Source of the DNA: Clostridiaceae bacterium
Lineage (GTDB): Bacteria > Bacillota > Clostridia > UMGS1883 > JAAYMJ01
Assembly (NCBI GenBank): GCA_012521455.1
Contig: JAAYMJ010000251.1
Span: 1-7,088 of the forward strand
Length of the DNA: 7,088 nt
Reading direction: 5' to 3'
The translations under genes were made by a program, and so were the position numbers. Positions 1 through 5,994 of the stretch are shown in pieces (positions within the stretch are counted from its first letter, which is position 1; each line of letters starts with the position of its first letter). The notes under the pieces are model-generated. The model was not told where the DNA came from and did not search any database. It was given only the letters and a program-made list of their open reading frames with translations.

Positions 1-8
1 ACCGGGCC
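1..8 (-). tRNA. Possible 5' end of a second tRNA (Asp-like), cut by the window edge
   Basis: Read on the minus strand, the CCA end of tRNA-Val is followed by TAA and then GGCCCGGT. This fits a 7-nt acceptor strand plus the invariant U8 of another tRNA. GGCCCGG is a plausible tRNA-Asp acceptor strand, and Val and Asp tRNAs are often adjacent in Firmicute clusters. Only eight bases are visible, so the identity is inference. Confidence 0.35.
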
Positions 9-11
9 TTA

Positions 12-87
12 TGGTGGGAGCAATAGGGCTCGAACCTATGACCCTCTGCTTGTAAGGCAGATGCTCTCCCAGCTGAGCTATGCTCCC
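12..87 (-). tRNA. tRNA-Val (anticodon UAC), CCA encoded
   Basis: The minus strand folds as a complete cloverleaf. The acceptor stem GGGAGCA pairs with TGCTCCC, the D arm is GCTC...GAGC, and the anticodon stem TCTGC/GCAGA carries the loop CTTACAA with anticodon TAC. The T arm is ATAGG-TTCGAGC-CCTAT, the discriminator is A, and the terminal CCA is encoded in the DNA. Total length is 76 nt with a five-base variable loop (GGGTC). UAC reads valine GUN codons, chiefly GUA and GUG. It has its own promoter upstream and is probably the first gene of a tRNA cluster running out of the window. Confidence 0.97.
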
Positions 88-117
88 ATACGGCCGCTTT
101 CTTTTGCGACGTGTGTA

Positions 118-146
118 AGTATAGCAAATTATTTTGTGTTCGTCAA
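118..146 (-). promoter_or_regulatory. Sigma-A-type promoter of tRNA-Val
   Basis: On the minus strand there is a -35 box TTGACG (141-146), a 17-bp spacer and a -10 box TATACT (118-123). The -10 is preceded by TGC, making it an extended -10. Transcription would start near 111, about 24 nt before the mature tRNA, leaving a short 5' leader for RNase P to remove. Confidence 0.85.
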
Positions 147-149
147 GAG

Positions 150-174
150 TTTTTCAAGAAATTTTTTTGAAAAA
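150..174 (-). promoter_or_regulatory. AT-tract inverted repeat upstream of the tRNA promoter (UP-element-like)
   Basis: TTTTTCAA (150-157) and TTGAAAAA (167-174) form a perfect 8-bp inverted repeat ending 3 bp upstream of the -35 box. The stretch is made of A and T tracts in the position where UP elements that bind the RNA polymerase alpha subunit usually lie in stable-RNA promoters. The function is inferred from position and composition only. Confidence 0.35.
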
Positions 175-236
175 TTTTATTCTTAGAATTATACGTTTTT
201 TACATTTATTGAAACTTTTTTCTTAAAAAAAGTCTA

Positions 237-265
237 TATACATGACTCAATTATTATATTATACT
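237..265 (+). promoter_or_regulatory. Weak candidate promoter for the secreted 493-aa protein
   Basis: TATACT at 260-265 could serve as a -10 box, with TATACA (237-242; 4 of 6 matches to TTGACA) 17 bp upstream. The surrounding 175-342 stretch is almost pure A/T, so chance matches are likely. It also holds a dyad, ACTTTTTT at 214-221 with AAAAAAGT at 225-232. No other regulatory element was recognised between the tRNA promoter and this gene. Confidence 0.25.
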
Positions 266-342
266 AATATTGTTATTTTATGTAACACTACATATTGTTT
301 TTAGTTTTTCCTTTTTTTATTAATTTAAATGGAGGAATTTAA

Positions 343-1824
343 ATGAAAAAAACTTTAACCTTATTAGTCGTTTTTGTTTTATTGTTATCCCTCACTTTTG
401 TTTTTGCGGACAGCGGAATATCCATTTCCTACAATGGCAGCAAAATTAATTATGACGGCGCTTATCCTGAGGTAGAAGACGGAGAAATAATGATTCCCTT
501 AAAAGCCACTGTAACGGCTTTGGGAGGGTCATATCAGGAACTAATCGGGCCAGGGCAAAAAGGTATGATTTTTTATGTTAAGGAAAAAGCGCTTACGGTT
601 TTTATTGGAAGCAAATCATATGCTGTAAGCGACATTCCAGGACCTAATGCGTTATTTGTGAAACTCACAAGCTATGATTTAGAAAAAGAAATATTAGAAA
701 AAAACAATGATATTTACTTCCCCCTTAAAACTTTCTGTGAAGCGCTTGGTTTTGGAGTGAAACAGGTTGAAAACACGATTGAGCTACTTGAGGCAAACGC
801 GCAGGAAGATGAAGCGGATAACGGCGAAATAAAAGTGATATTAAACGGTGAAAAGCTGGCTTTTGACGTCCCCCCTATTATTGAGGGCGGGAGAACTTTA
901 GTTCCAATGCGCAAAATTTTTGAGGCCTTTGGGTCAACTGTTGATTGGGAGGACAGTTCCAAAACAATCACCGCAAGTTTAGGTGATATTGTTATCATAA
1001 TGCAGATTGGAAACCCTGAGATTATTGTAAATGATAAAAAAGTCACTTTGGATGTCCCGCCTATGATTTACAATGACAGGACCCTTGTTCCCGTGAGGGC
1101 GGTGGCAGAAAGTTTTAACTGTCAGGTGGATTGGGTTGAAAGTACAAGATCAGTTATCATAACAAAAGAGGAAAATAAAGCGGAAATTAAAGCGGAAAAT
1201 AATGTTACAACAAACAAAAAGGCAAGAAACCCTCAAAACGGTTTATTATACGGCTATAGCGATGATAGGATAGCTGAAATTCAGTTTGAAGCAAGATATC
1301 TATTTGAGCAAAAAATTTTACCCGAAATTTTATATCAGATTTATGGAAATAAAATCATTGAGTATTTAAAAACAAATAATATTGACATGATGAAAGCAAC
1401 TATTTTATCAATATGGGAGTATGCCACGTTAAACGTTATTGTTCATGATGCTGTGTTAAACGGTGAAATAACCGATATATCTGATGAGAATAAATTAATG
1501 GAATTTGCCCTAAACAGGCGGCCAATGTATCCATTGGGGGATGAACATATTGAAGATGTTTCCATTGAAAAGCTGGACAATGGCACGCCCGTTGCCATAG
1601 TAAAGCTTAAAGACACAAATTGGACGGCTATTAGTACATACATTGGAATAACTTATGAAAATGACAAGTTAAGAATATTTACATTGGAAAAAAGCGCCGG
1701 TTTTACAGAAGAACCCATTTATATGTTCTGTTTTGTAAGCGATACATCCCGCGGTTTTATAACATCAATTCCGAATTCAAAAGAAGAATTTATAAAAGCA
1801 ATAAATATGCAAATAAACGGTTAA
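343..1824 (+). CDS. Secreted protein with copper-amine-oxidase-like N-terminal domains and an unknown C-terminal domain
   Basis: The 493-aa product begins with a typical Sec signal peptide: MKK, then a hydrophobic core to about residue 21, with likely cleavage after VFA at 22. Residues ~25-150 look like a diverged stalk or copper amine oxidase N-domain (PF07833 type). Residues ~162-274 hold a clear pair of repeats, FDVPPIIEGGRTLVPMR (174-190) and LDVPPMIYNDRTLVPVR (236-252), each followed by a VDW motif. This family is abundant in clostridial surface proteins; despite its name it is not an oxidase, and no copper site is evident. A charged linker (KAEIKAEN, ~275-300) joins a ~190-residue C-terminal region that I do not recognise. 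GGAGG (331-335), 7 nt before the ATG, fixes the start. The gene is single, with a terminator directly after it. No LPXTG or SLH anchor is visible, so it is either released or held non-covalently. Confidence 0.88.
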   Translation: MKKTLTLLVVFVLLLSLTFVFADSGISISYNGSKINYDGAYPEVEDGEIMIPLKATVTALGGSYQELIGPGQKGMIFYVKEKALTVFIGSKSYAVSDIPGPNALFVKLTSYDLEKEILEKNNDIYFPLKTFCEALGFGVKQVENTIELLEANAQEDEADNGEIKVILNGEKLAFDVPPIIEGGRTLVPMRKIFEAFGSTVDWEDSSKTITASLGDIVIIMQIGNPEIIVNDKKVTLDVPPMIYNDRTLVPVRAVAESFNCQVDWVESTRSVIITKEENKAEIKAENNVTTNKKARNPQNGLLYGYSDDRIAEIQFEARYLFEQKILPEILYQIYGNKIIEYLKTNNIDMMKATILSIWEYATLNVIVHDAVLNGEITDISDENKLMEFALNRRPMYPLGDEHIEDVSIEKLDNGTPVAIVKLKDTNWTAISTYIGITYENDKLRIFTLEKSAGFTEEPIYMFCFVSDTSRGFITSIPNSKEEFIKAINMQING

Positions 1825-1831
1825 TAAATTT

Positions 1832-1866
1832 AAAAAGCCGTGTTTTTGAAAAAACACGGCTTTTTT
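1832..1866 (+). terminator. Rho-independent terminator after the secreted-protein gene
   Basis: AAAAAGCCGTGTTTTT (1832-1847) pairs with AAAAACACGGCTTTTT (1850-1865). This gives a GC-cored hairpin with a U run starting 8 nt after the stop codon. An A run on the 5' side means it can also work on the minus strand. Confidence 0.92.
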
Positions 1867-1892
1867 ATTGCCATGACGGATTTTCAAACAAT

Positions 1893-1922
1893 AAAAAACG
1901 TGCTGAAAAATTCAACACGTTT
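1893..1922 (-). terminator. Rho-independent terminator after the 76-aa gene
   Basis: On the minus strand AAACGTG pairs with CACGTTT (1896-1902 with 1916-1922). An inner TGAA/TTCA stem lies beyond one mismatch, and a run of six T residues follows. It lies about 37 nt past the stop codon of the minus-strand small gene and faces the plus-strand terminator at 1832-1866. Confidence 0.85.
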
Positions 1923-1958
1923 AAAGAAAATTTTGATTTCACAGCCATACGGCGGACG

Positions 1959-2189
1959 TTATCTTATCCTTCCGTTGGCAACGGCTTCCACCACTTGTTT
2001 TCCTGATTTGTAGCCGTCAAAATAGCCCTGCTCAATCATTTTTACCACATTGTCCAACAAATTTTCGTAGTACGCGTCGGGTGATATGCCGCTGGTTAAG
2101 TCTATAAACGAGTCTTTTGTTTCCGCCTCATAAAGTCTTTGGTATTCCCTTTTTACTTCGGCAATCAGCCTTTCCCTGTCTATTTTCAT
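1959..2189 (-). CDS. Hypothetical 76-aa acidic/amphipathic protein
   Basis: I do not recognise a family. The protein reads MKIDRERLIAEVKREYQRL and so on. It has a charged N-terminal helix (~3-22), a short linker with TSGISPDAYY, a second helix (~38-53) and a basic C-terminus GKQVVEAVANGRIR. There is no signal peptide, membrane segment or cysteine, so it is probably cytosolic. The frame is open upstream to a TTG at 2243, but that start lies on the far side of the terminator hairpin of the preceding gene. I therefore prefer ATG 2187-2189, preceded directly by GGGGTG, which is a Shine-Dalgarno match with unusually tight spacing. A dedicated terminator downstream supports a real gene. Expression may come from read-through of the synthetase terminator or from an unseen promoter. 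Confidence 0.6.
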   Translation of the reverse strand: MKIDRERLIAEVKREYQRLYEAETKDSFIDLTSGISPDAYYENLLDNVVKMIEQGYFDGYKSGKQVVEAVANGRIR

Positions 2190-2199
2190 CACCCCATAT

Positions 2200-2232
2200 A
2201 AAAAAATATAGGACGAGTTTTTCGTCCTATAT
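2200..2232 (-). terminator. Rho-independent terminator between glycyl-tRNA synthetase and the 76-aa gene
   Basis: On the minus strand an 11-bp stem (2222-2232 with 2206-2216, core AGGACGA/TCGTCCT) closes a 5-nt loop and is followed by seven T residues. It starts about 25 nt after the synthetase stop and ends about 10 nt before the start codon of the next gene, so it separates the two or lets a fraction of transcripts through. Confidence 0.88.
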
Positions 2233-2257
2233 AGTATTATCAATATTATAAAATTTA

Positions 2258-3649
2258 TTAATATTCAAATTTTTCTTCAAAATAGCCTTTTAGGTCTTCA
2301 ATCTTTAGCCTTACCTGTTCCATGGTGTCGCGGTCGCGGACAGTTACCGTCGCGTCGGTTTCGGAGTCAAAGTCATAGGTCACGCAATACGGGGTTCCCA
2401 CTTCGTCCTGCCTTCTGTACCTCTTTCCTATGCTTCCTGTTTCGTCGAAGTCGCACATATAGTACTTGCTTAACATTTCATAAACCTTCCACGCGCCGTC
2501 GGAAAGTTTTTTAGATAGCGGAAGCACAGCCACTTTAATCGGGGCAAGGGCATGGTGAAGCCTTAACACTACGCGGGTATCCCCTTCTTCCACTTCTTCC
2601 TCGTCATAGGCGTCGCACAAAAAGGCAAGCATTACCCTGTCAACGCCTAAAGAGGGCTCAATTACATATGGGATATACCTTTCCCCTGTCGCGCTGTCCA
2701 AATAATCCAAGGTTTCCCCTGAGTGTTTGGAGTGCTGTGTCAAGTCAAAGTCGGTCCTGTCAGCAATGCCCCATAGTTCGCCCCAACCGAAGGGGAACAA
2801 GAATTCTATATCCGTTGTGGCGTTGGAATAGTGGCTTAATTCTTCAGGAGAGTGGTCCCGTAGTTTCAAGTTTTCTTCCTTTATGCCTAAATCAAGCAAG
2901 AAATTCTTGCAAAATTCCTTCCAGTAGCTAAACCATTCAAGGTCGGTGCCGGGCTTGCAGAAAAATTCAAGTTCCATCTGCTCAAACTCACGGGTCCTGA
3001 AAATGAAGTTGCCGGGGGTTATTTCGTTTCTAAAGCTCTTCCCTATTTGAGCAACGCCAAAGGGGATTTTTTTCCTTGAAGTCCTTTGGATATTTTTAAA
3101 GTTCACAAAAATCCCTTGCGCGGTTTCCGGCCTTAAATAAATTTCTGATTTTGAGTCCTCGGTTACCCCCTGATAGGTTTTAAACATGAGGTTGAATTTC
3201 CTGATGTCGGTAAAGTCGTTGGAATTGCATTTGGGGCACCTTATGCCGTTTTCTTTTATAAACTCCTTCATCTGCTCATTTGACCAACCGTCAACAACCA
3301 CAGTTTCCCCTTTTTCATGAAGGTACTCCTCAATTAGTTTGTCCGCCCTGTATCTGGCTTTGCAGCTTTTGCAGTCCATCAGCGGGTCGCTAAAGCCCCC
3401 CACGTGCCCTGAAGCCACCCATGTTTCGGGGTTCATTAAAATCGCGCTATCTAGGCCCACATTGTATGGGCATTCCTGCACGAATTTTTTCCACCATGCT
3501 TTTTTGATGTTGTTTTTTAGCTCAACCCCTAACGGGCCGTAGTCCCACGCGTTGGCAAGCCCGCCATAAATTTCTGAACCCTGATATACAATGCCGCGGT
3601 TTTTACATAGCGCCACTATTTTATCCATGCTTTTTTCCGTATTTTGCAT
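2258..3649 (-). CDS. glyQS: Glycyl-tRNA synthetase, dimeric (alpha2) class II type
   Basis: This cytosolic enzyme charges tRNA-Gly with glycine using ATP. The 463-aa length matches the single-chain bacterial/eukaryotic-like form rather than the alpha2beta2 GlyQ+GlyS form. N-terminal residues 20-55 include [13 protein letters not shown] and [11 protein letters not shown] (motif 1 region). C93/C96 and C138/C141 are two CxxC pairs in the inserted domain and could bind zinc. [10 protein letters not shown] (175-184) and the motif 2 segment [19 protein letters not shown] (206-224) follow. [13 protein letters not shown] (331-343) is motif 3 with its arginine. The anticodon-binding domain occupies ~368-463 ([10 protein letters not shown] to the end). 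GGAG is found 6-8 nt before the ATG (AGGAGTG, minus strand of 3655-3661). It has its own promoter and no visible T-box leader. The symbol glyS is also used for this form. Confidence 0.97.
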   Translation of the reverse strand: MQNTEKSMDKIVALCKNRGIVYQGSEIYGGLANAWDYGPLGVELKNNIKKAWWKKFVQECPYNVGLDSAILMNPETWVASGHVGGFSDPLMDCKSCKARYRADKLIEEYLHEKGETVVVDGWSNEQMKEFIKENGIRCPKCNSNDFTDIRKFNLMFKTYQGVTEDSKSEIYLRPETAQGIFVNFKNIQRTSRKKIPFGVAQIGKSFRNEITPGNFIFRTREFEQMELEFFCKPGTDLEWFSYWKEFCKNFLLDLGIKEENLKLRDHSPEELSHYSNATTDIEFLFPFGWGELWGIADRTDFDLTQHSKHSGETLDYLDSATGERYIPYVIEPSLGVDRVMLAFLCDAYDEEEVEEGDTRVVLRLHHALAPIKVAVLPLSKKLSDGAWKVYEMLSKYYMCDFDETGSIGKRYRRQDEVGTPYCVTYDFDSETDATVTVRDRDTMEQVRLKIEDLKGYFEEKFEY

Positions 3650-3715
3650 ATAATCACTCCTAAAAAACCCGTTTATATTGTTTTAAAATATATCCAAAAA
3701 TGAATTATCTTTTAT

Positions 3716-3743
3716 AGTCTATCAAAAAGCGAAAATTTGTCAA
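3716..3743 (-). promoter_or_regulatory. Sigma-A-type promoter of glycyl-tRNA synthetase
   Basis: A perfect -35 TTGACA (minus strand of 3738-3743) is followed after 16 bp by TAGACT (3716-3721); an 18-bp alternative, GACTAT, overlaps it. A start near 3709 gives a leader of about 60 nt. That is too short for a T-box antitermination leader. Confidence 0.65.
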
Positions 3744-3787
3744 GTAATTTTAAGGGACGCAGGCGCATAAACTAATGAAGAATATTT

Positions 3788-3800
3788 AAAGGGGGTGGTG
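3788..3800 (+). promoter_or_regulatory. Ribosome binding site that decides the start of the YkvI-like gene
   Basis: AAAGGGGGTGGTG matches the full anti-Shine-Dalgarno complement AAAGGAGGTGATC at 10 of 13 positions. Two of the three differences are A-to-G changes that still allow wobble pairing. It places initiation around 3803-3806, where the frame has ATC and ATA but no ATG, GTG or TTG. Confidence 0.7.
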
Positions 3801-3805
3801 TTATC

Positions 3806-4813
3806 ATAGGCAAAAACGAGTTTAAGCTGGCAATTGTTTATGTGGGCACCATAATTGGCGCGGGCTTTTCATCGGGGCAGGAGGTTTACAAATTTTTTAC
3901 CCGCTTTGGGGATATGAGTTTTTACGGCACAATTTGTGCAGGGATTTTATTTGTCTTAATCGGGGCCTGCACGCTTTATAAGATATATGACAAAGATATC
4001 GGAAGCTACCGTACATACCTTGAAGGCGTGGTAGGAGGTAAAATTGCCGCGGCAGTTGAGATTTTAACCTATATATTTATGATGTCCACAGTTTGCATTA
4101 TGTTTTCAGGAAGCGGCGCTATTTTTAATCAAAAGTTTAACTTCCCCTACTGGGCGGGGGTATTTATAATGATGGTTTTGACCTATTTCTTTTTATGTTT
4201 CGGCGCGGAAGGATTGATTATGGTAAATAAACTCCTTACGCCGTTTATGATTGTGGGAATTACTCTTTTGGCAATTTACTCAATTGCCACAAAAAGCGCC
4301 GAAGTTTTTTCTAATATCCATATCCCCGTTGCCAGGGAGACTTTTTCTGCCCTTTTATACATAAGCTATAACTGTTTAGGCCTAGTCCCAATCATGGCGC
4401 CGCTTAAAGGATACATATCCGGCAAAAAAACCGCAATTCGCGCAGGGGCGTTTGGGGGCGGCATTATTTTTATTATGCTTTTTTTAATTAATTTGTCATT
4501 GTACCTGTTCCCCGAAGCACATGGTTTTCAAATACCCCTTCTTAGGATTTCGCAGATTTTAAACCCGTATGTTGAGTGGATTTACTTTTTTATAATTATC
4601 GCGGCAATGCTTACAACCGCTGTGGGGGATTCCTTTGCCATTTTAAATTCTAGCTTTATCCCCAAAAAAATTCCAAAAAAAGCCAGCGCCCTGATACTTT
4701 GCCTTTTGTCCATCCCGCTTTCCCTTGTCGGCTTTTCCACACTGGTTGGGAATTTGTTTGCATTTTTTGGTTTTCTTGGGCTTTTCATCCTCTTTCTAAT
4801 TTTGGCAGCATAA
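3806..4813 (+). CDS. YkvI-family polytopic membrane protein (putative transporter), non-standard start
   Basis: The product is about 335 aa and almost entirely hydrophobic, with about ten predicted membrane helices. The first helix, KLAIVYVGTIIGAGFSSGQE (7-26 of the long form), carries the GTxIGAGFxSGQE signature of the YkvI family. That family is related to the APC/LeuT-fold transporters; its substrate is unknown. Further helices lie near 40-58, 82-101, 114-132, 142-161, 180-199, 213-235, 256-276, 294-312 and 316-334. The first standard start, GTG 3842, would cut helix 1 in half and has no ribosome site. A very strong site at 3788-3800 instead points to ATA 3806 (or ATC 3803), and I use ATA. 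An in-frame TGA at 3776 rules out a longer form. No clear promoter was seen; it diverges from glyQS. Two small genes follow, the first 42 nt after the stop. Confidence 0.85.
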   Translation: MGKNEFKLAIVYVGTIIGAGFSSGQEVYKFFTRFGDMSFYGTICAGILFVLIGACTLYKIYDKDIGSYRTYLEGVVGGKIAAAVEILTYIFMMSTVCIMFSGSGAIFNQKFNFPYWAGVFIMMVLTYFFLCFGAEGLIMVNKLLTPFMIVGITLLAIYSIATKSAEVFSNIHIPVARETFSALLYISYNCLGLVPIMAPLKGYISGKKTAIRAGAFGGGIIFIMLFLINLSLYLFPEAHGFQIPLLRISQILNPYVEWIYFFIIIAAMLTTAVGDSFAILNSSFIPKKIPKKASALILCLLSIPLSLVGFSTLVGNLFAFFGFLGLFILFLILAA

Positions 4814-4855
4814 TTGATTTTATTTTTTCGCACAATATAAACGGAGGTGTTTAAA

Positions 4856-4975
4856 GTGGGAAAAAACCTAAACACAAGGCAGGACGGAATAAACCCTATA
4901 AATAAAACACAAGCCCTGGAGCAAAAAACCAGAATGCCACGGGGCGCAAAAAAACCTAAACAGACTCCGAGATAA
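4856..4975 (+). CDS. Small basic hydrophilic protein, 39 aa, unknown
   Basis: GTG start with GGAGGTG (4843-4849) 6 nt upstream, an excellent ribosome site that is hard to explain unless the frame is translated. The product begins MGKNLNTRQDGINPINK and ends RMPRGAKKPKQTPR. It has six lysines and four arginines against one Asp and one Glu (net about +8), and no Phe, Tyr, Trp or Cys. It is probably disordered; nucleic-acid binding or spore-core packing would fit the composition, but this is inference and I recognise no family. It lies 42 nt after the YkvI-like gene and is followed by a second small gene, so the three probably share a transcript. Confidence 0.6.
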   Translation: MGKNLNTRQDGINPINKTQALEQKTRMPRGAKKPKQTPR

Positions 4976-5043
4976 AGACACAACCTGATAAATTTTTTAA
5001 AACACCACAAAAACACCTCAAAAAAACAAAAAGGAGCATAAAT

Positions 5044-5178
5044 ATGCCCAAGGACAGCCAAATTGACAAAAAAGAGGTTAGAAAAGCAAAAGCTAACGGA
5101 CAGACAACAATAGCCCAAGACGTGAAAGACAATACAAGGAACGCCAAAAAGCAGTCAGCAAAACGGAATGACGTATAA
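5044..5178 (+). CDS. Small basic hydrophilic protein, 44 aa, unknown
   Basis: ATG with AAGGAG (5031-5036) 7 nt upstream. The product begins MPKDSQIDKKEVRKAKANGQ and ends KKQSAKRNDV. It has nine Lys and three Arg against five Asp and one Glu (net about +6), is rich in Asn, Gln, Ala and Thr, and has no aromatic residue or cysteine. The composition, with the segment EVRKAKANGQ, is faintly reminiscent of gamma-type small acid-soluble spore proteins, but the match is too short to name it. The stop codon lies at the edge of the hairpin shared with the convergent LiaF-like gene. It is separate from the preceding 39-aa gene (68 nt apart), and the two show no clear sequence similarity to each other. 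Confidence 0.6.
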   Translation: MPKDSQIDKKEVRKAKANGQTTIAQDVKDNTRNAKKQSAKRNDV

Positions 5179-5207
5179 AAAAAGCCCTCACCAAAAGGTG
5201 GGGGCTT
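5177..5207 (-). terminator. Terminator of the LiaF-like gene (partly bidirectional)
   Basis: AAGCCCTCACC (5182-5192) and GGTGGGGGCTT (5197-5207) form an 11-bp stem with one G-U pair and an AAAA loop. Read on the minus strand, seven T residues follow, as expected for a terminator. The stem begins inside the TAA stop codon of the minus-strand gene. On the plus strand the U run is missing, so it would stop the small-protein transcript less well. Confidence 0.88.
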
Positions 5208-5880
5208 ATTCATCATATGTTATTATCATCCCGCCAAAAACCGTGCTTCCTGTAACAATCATGGTTTTTGCGTTTTCTCCCCTGTGGGCTTGGTTTTCAC
5301 AAGCCCCCATAAACTGCCATACCCTGGACTCCACGTTGTAGCCGCCCGGCACTATGATTTTTATCCCGCCAAAAAAATTGGTCACATTTATAGCGCATAT
5401 GCCTGAGGCCATTTGTGTGTCCTTTAGGTTAATGACAAGGGCGCTGAAAAGGTTAAAGGCGTTCCCGCCTTTAAGGCTTGAGGTGGAAAACTTATATTCC
5501 CTGGTTGAAAACATGCAGCTTACGTTAAATTTATCCCGTTTTGTCAAACCCTCAATTTTTGTTTTATAATTATAGTTTAACAAAATCCTAAGCCCTATAT
5601 AAACTATTAAAGCCGGGATTAAAAGCTGCCACGGGCTTGTGTTTTTTATTATCCCAATTTCCAAATCGTCGGCTAAAAATATAAGCCCGATAATTATTAG
5701 CATAAACCCGCTGCTTCTTAGCTTTGTGTTCCTGATTACAATATTAACACCCAGCCCCACCAAAAAGCAGGGAATAAAAACGCTCCAAATATCTTTATGT
5801 AAAATAAGCCCTAAATTTGCCAAAATCAATAATATGCCAAAGACCACCAGCGCTATCCCAAAAAAATAACGGTACCTCAC
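5206..5880 (-). CDS. LiaF-like membrane protein (cell-wall-stress response family)
   Basis: The 224-aa product has four N-terminal membrane helices (~5-24, 31-50, 57-72, 85-102), matching the LiaI/LiaF-like transmembrane region (DUF5668 type). A soluble C-terminal domain (~115-224) with the repeated pattern INVTNFFGGIKIIVPGGYNVE (165-185, in part) and GSTVFGGMIIT (211-221) is typical of the LiaF/YvqF C-terminal beta-rich domain. In Bacillus, LiaF restrains the LiaRS two-component system that senses cell-wall antibiotics. No LiaR or LiaS gene lies next to this one, so the role here may differ. GTG start with GGAGG (minus strand of 5888-5892) 7 nt upstream. It has a strong promoter of its own and is divergent from the SanA-like gene. 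Confidence 0.88.
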   Translation of the reverse strand: MRYRYFFGIALVVFGILLILANLGLILHKDIWSVFIPCFLVGLGVNIVIRNTKLRSSGFMLIIIGLIFLADDLEIGIIKNTSPWQLLIPALIVYIGLRILLNYNYKTKIEGLTKRDKFNVSCMFSTREYKFSTSSLKGGNAFNLFSALVINLKDTQMASGICAINVTNFFGGIKIIVPGGYNVESRVWQFMGACENQAHRGENAKTMIVTGSTVFGGMIITYDE

Positions 5881-5908
5881 AAAAATACCTCCAATTTTTT
5901 ATTAATTA

Positions 5909-5937
5909 ATTATATCATTTTTCATCATTTTGTACAA
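5909..5937 (-). promoter_or_regulatory. Sigma-A-type promoter of the LiaF-like gene
   Basis: On the minus strand TTGTAC (5932-5937), a 17-bp spacer and a consensus TATAAT (5909-5914) preceded by TGA (extended -10). The expected start near 5902 leaves a leader of about 22 nt that contains the ribosome site. Confidence 0.85.
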
Positions 5938-5943
5938 GCATTA

Positions 5944-5973
5944 TTGACTAAAACATTTCATATATGTTATAAT
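5944..5973 (+). promoter_or_regulatory. Sigma-A-type promoter of the SanA-like gene
   Basis: TTGACT (5944-5949), an 18-bp spacer and a consensus TATAAT (5968-5973) preceded by TGT (extended -10). Transcription would start near 5980, about 15 nt before the ATG. Its -35 box is 6 bp from that of the divergent LiaF-like promoter. Confidence 0.88.
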
Positions 5974-5994
5974 TTGCTACAAAGTGGTGATGAA

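Noticed and set aside
714..1046. 110-codon minus-strand open frame
   Set aside because: It lies fully antisense inside the well-supported secreted-protein gene, has a Ser/Ile-rich composition with no domain, and has no ribosome site.
2190..2243. Upstream TTG start for the 76-aa protein (94-aa form)
   Set aside because: It would begin beyond the terminator hairpin and encode the stem itself, and it has no ribosome site.
2668..2931. 87-codon plus-strand frame inside glyQS
   Set aside because: Shadow of the synthetase gene, with no ribosome site or recognisable protein.
4814..4841. TTGATT-16-TATAAA as a promoter for the small basic genes
   Set aside because: Its expected start (~4848) would fall within the ribosome site of the first small gene and remove it; read-through from the YkvI-like gene is simpler.
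4582..5216. Two overlapping minus-strand frames rich in Cys and Phe (4582-5118 and 4956-5216)
   Set aside because: They are antisense to the end of the YkvI-like gene and to the two small genes. Their Phe/Cys-rich composition is what A- and K-rich plus-strand coding gives when read backwards, and the terminator at 5177-5207 would lie inside the second.
5944..5994. Upstream TTG start for the SanA-like protein
   Set aside because: The TTG is the first part of the -35 box and precedes the expected transcript start. ATG 5995 has a ribosome site and gives a normal membrane anchor.
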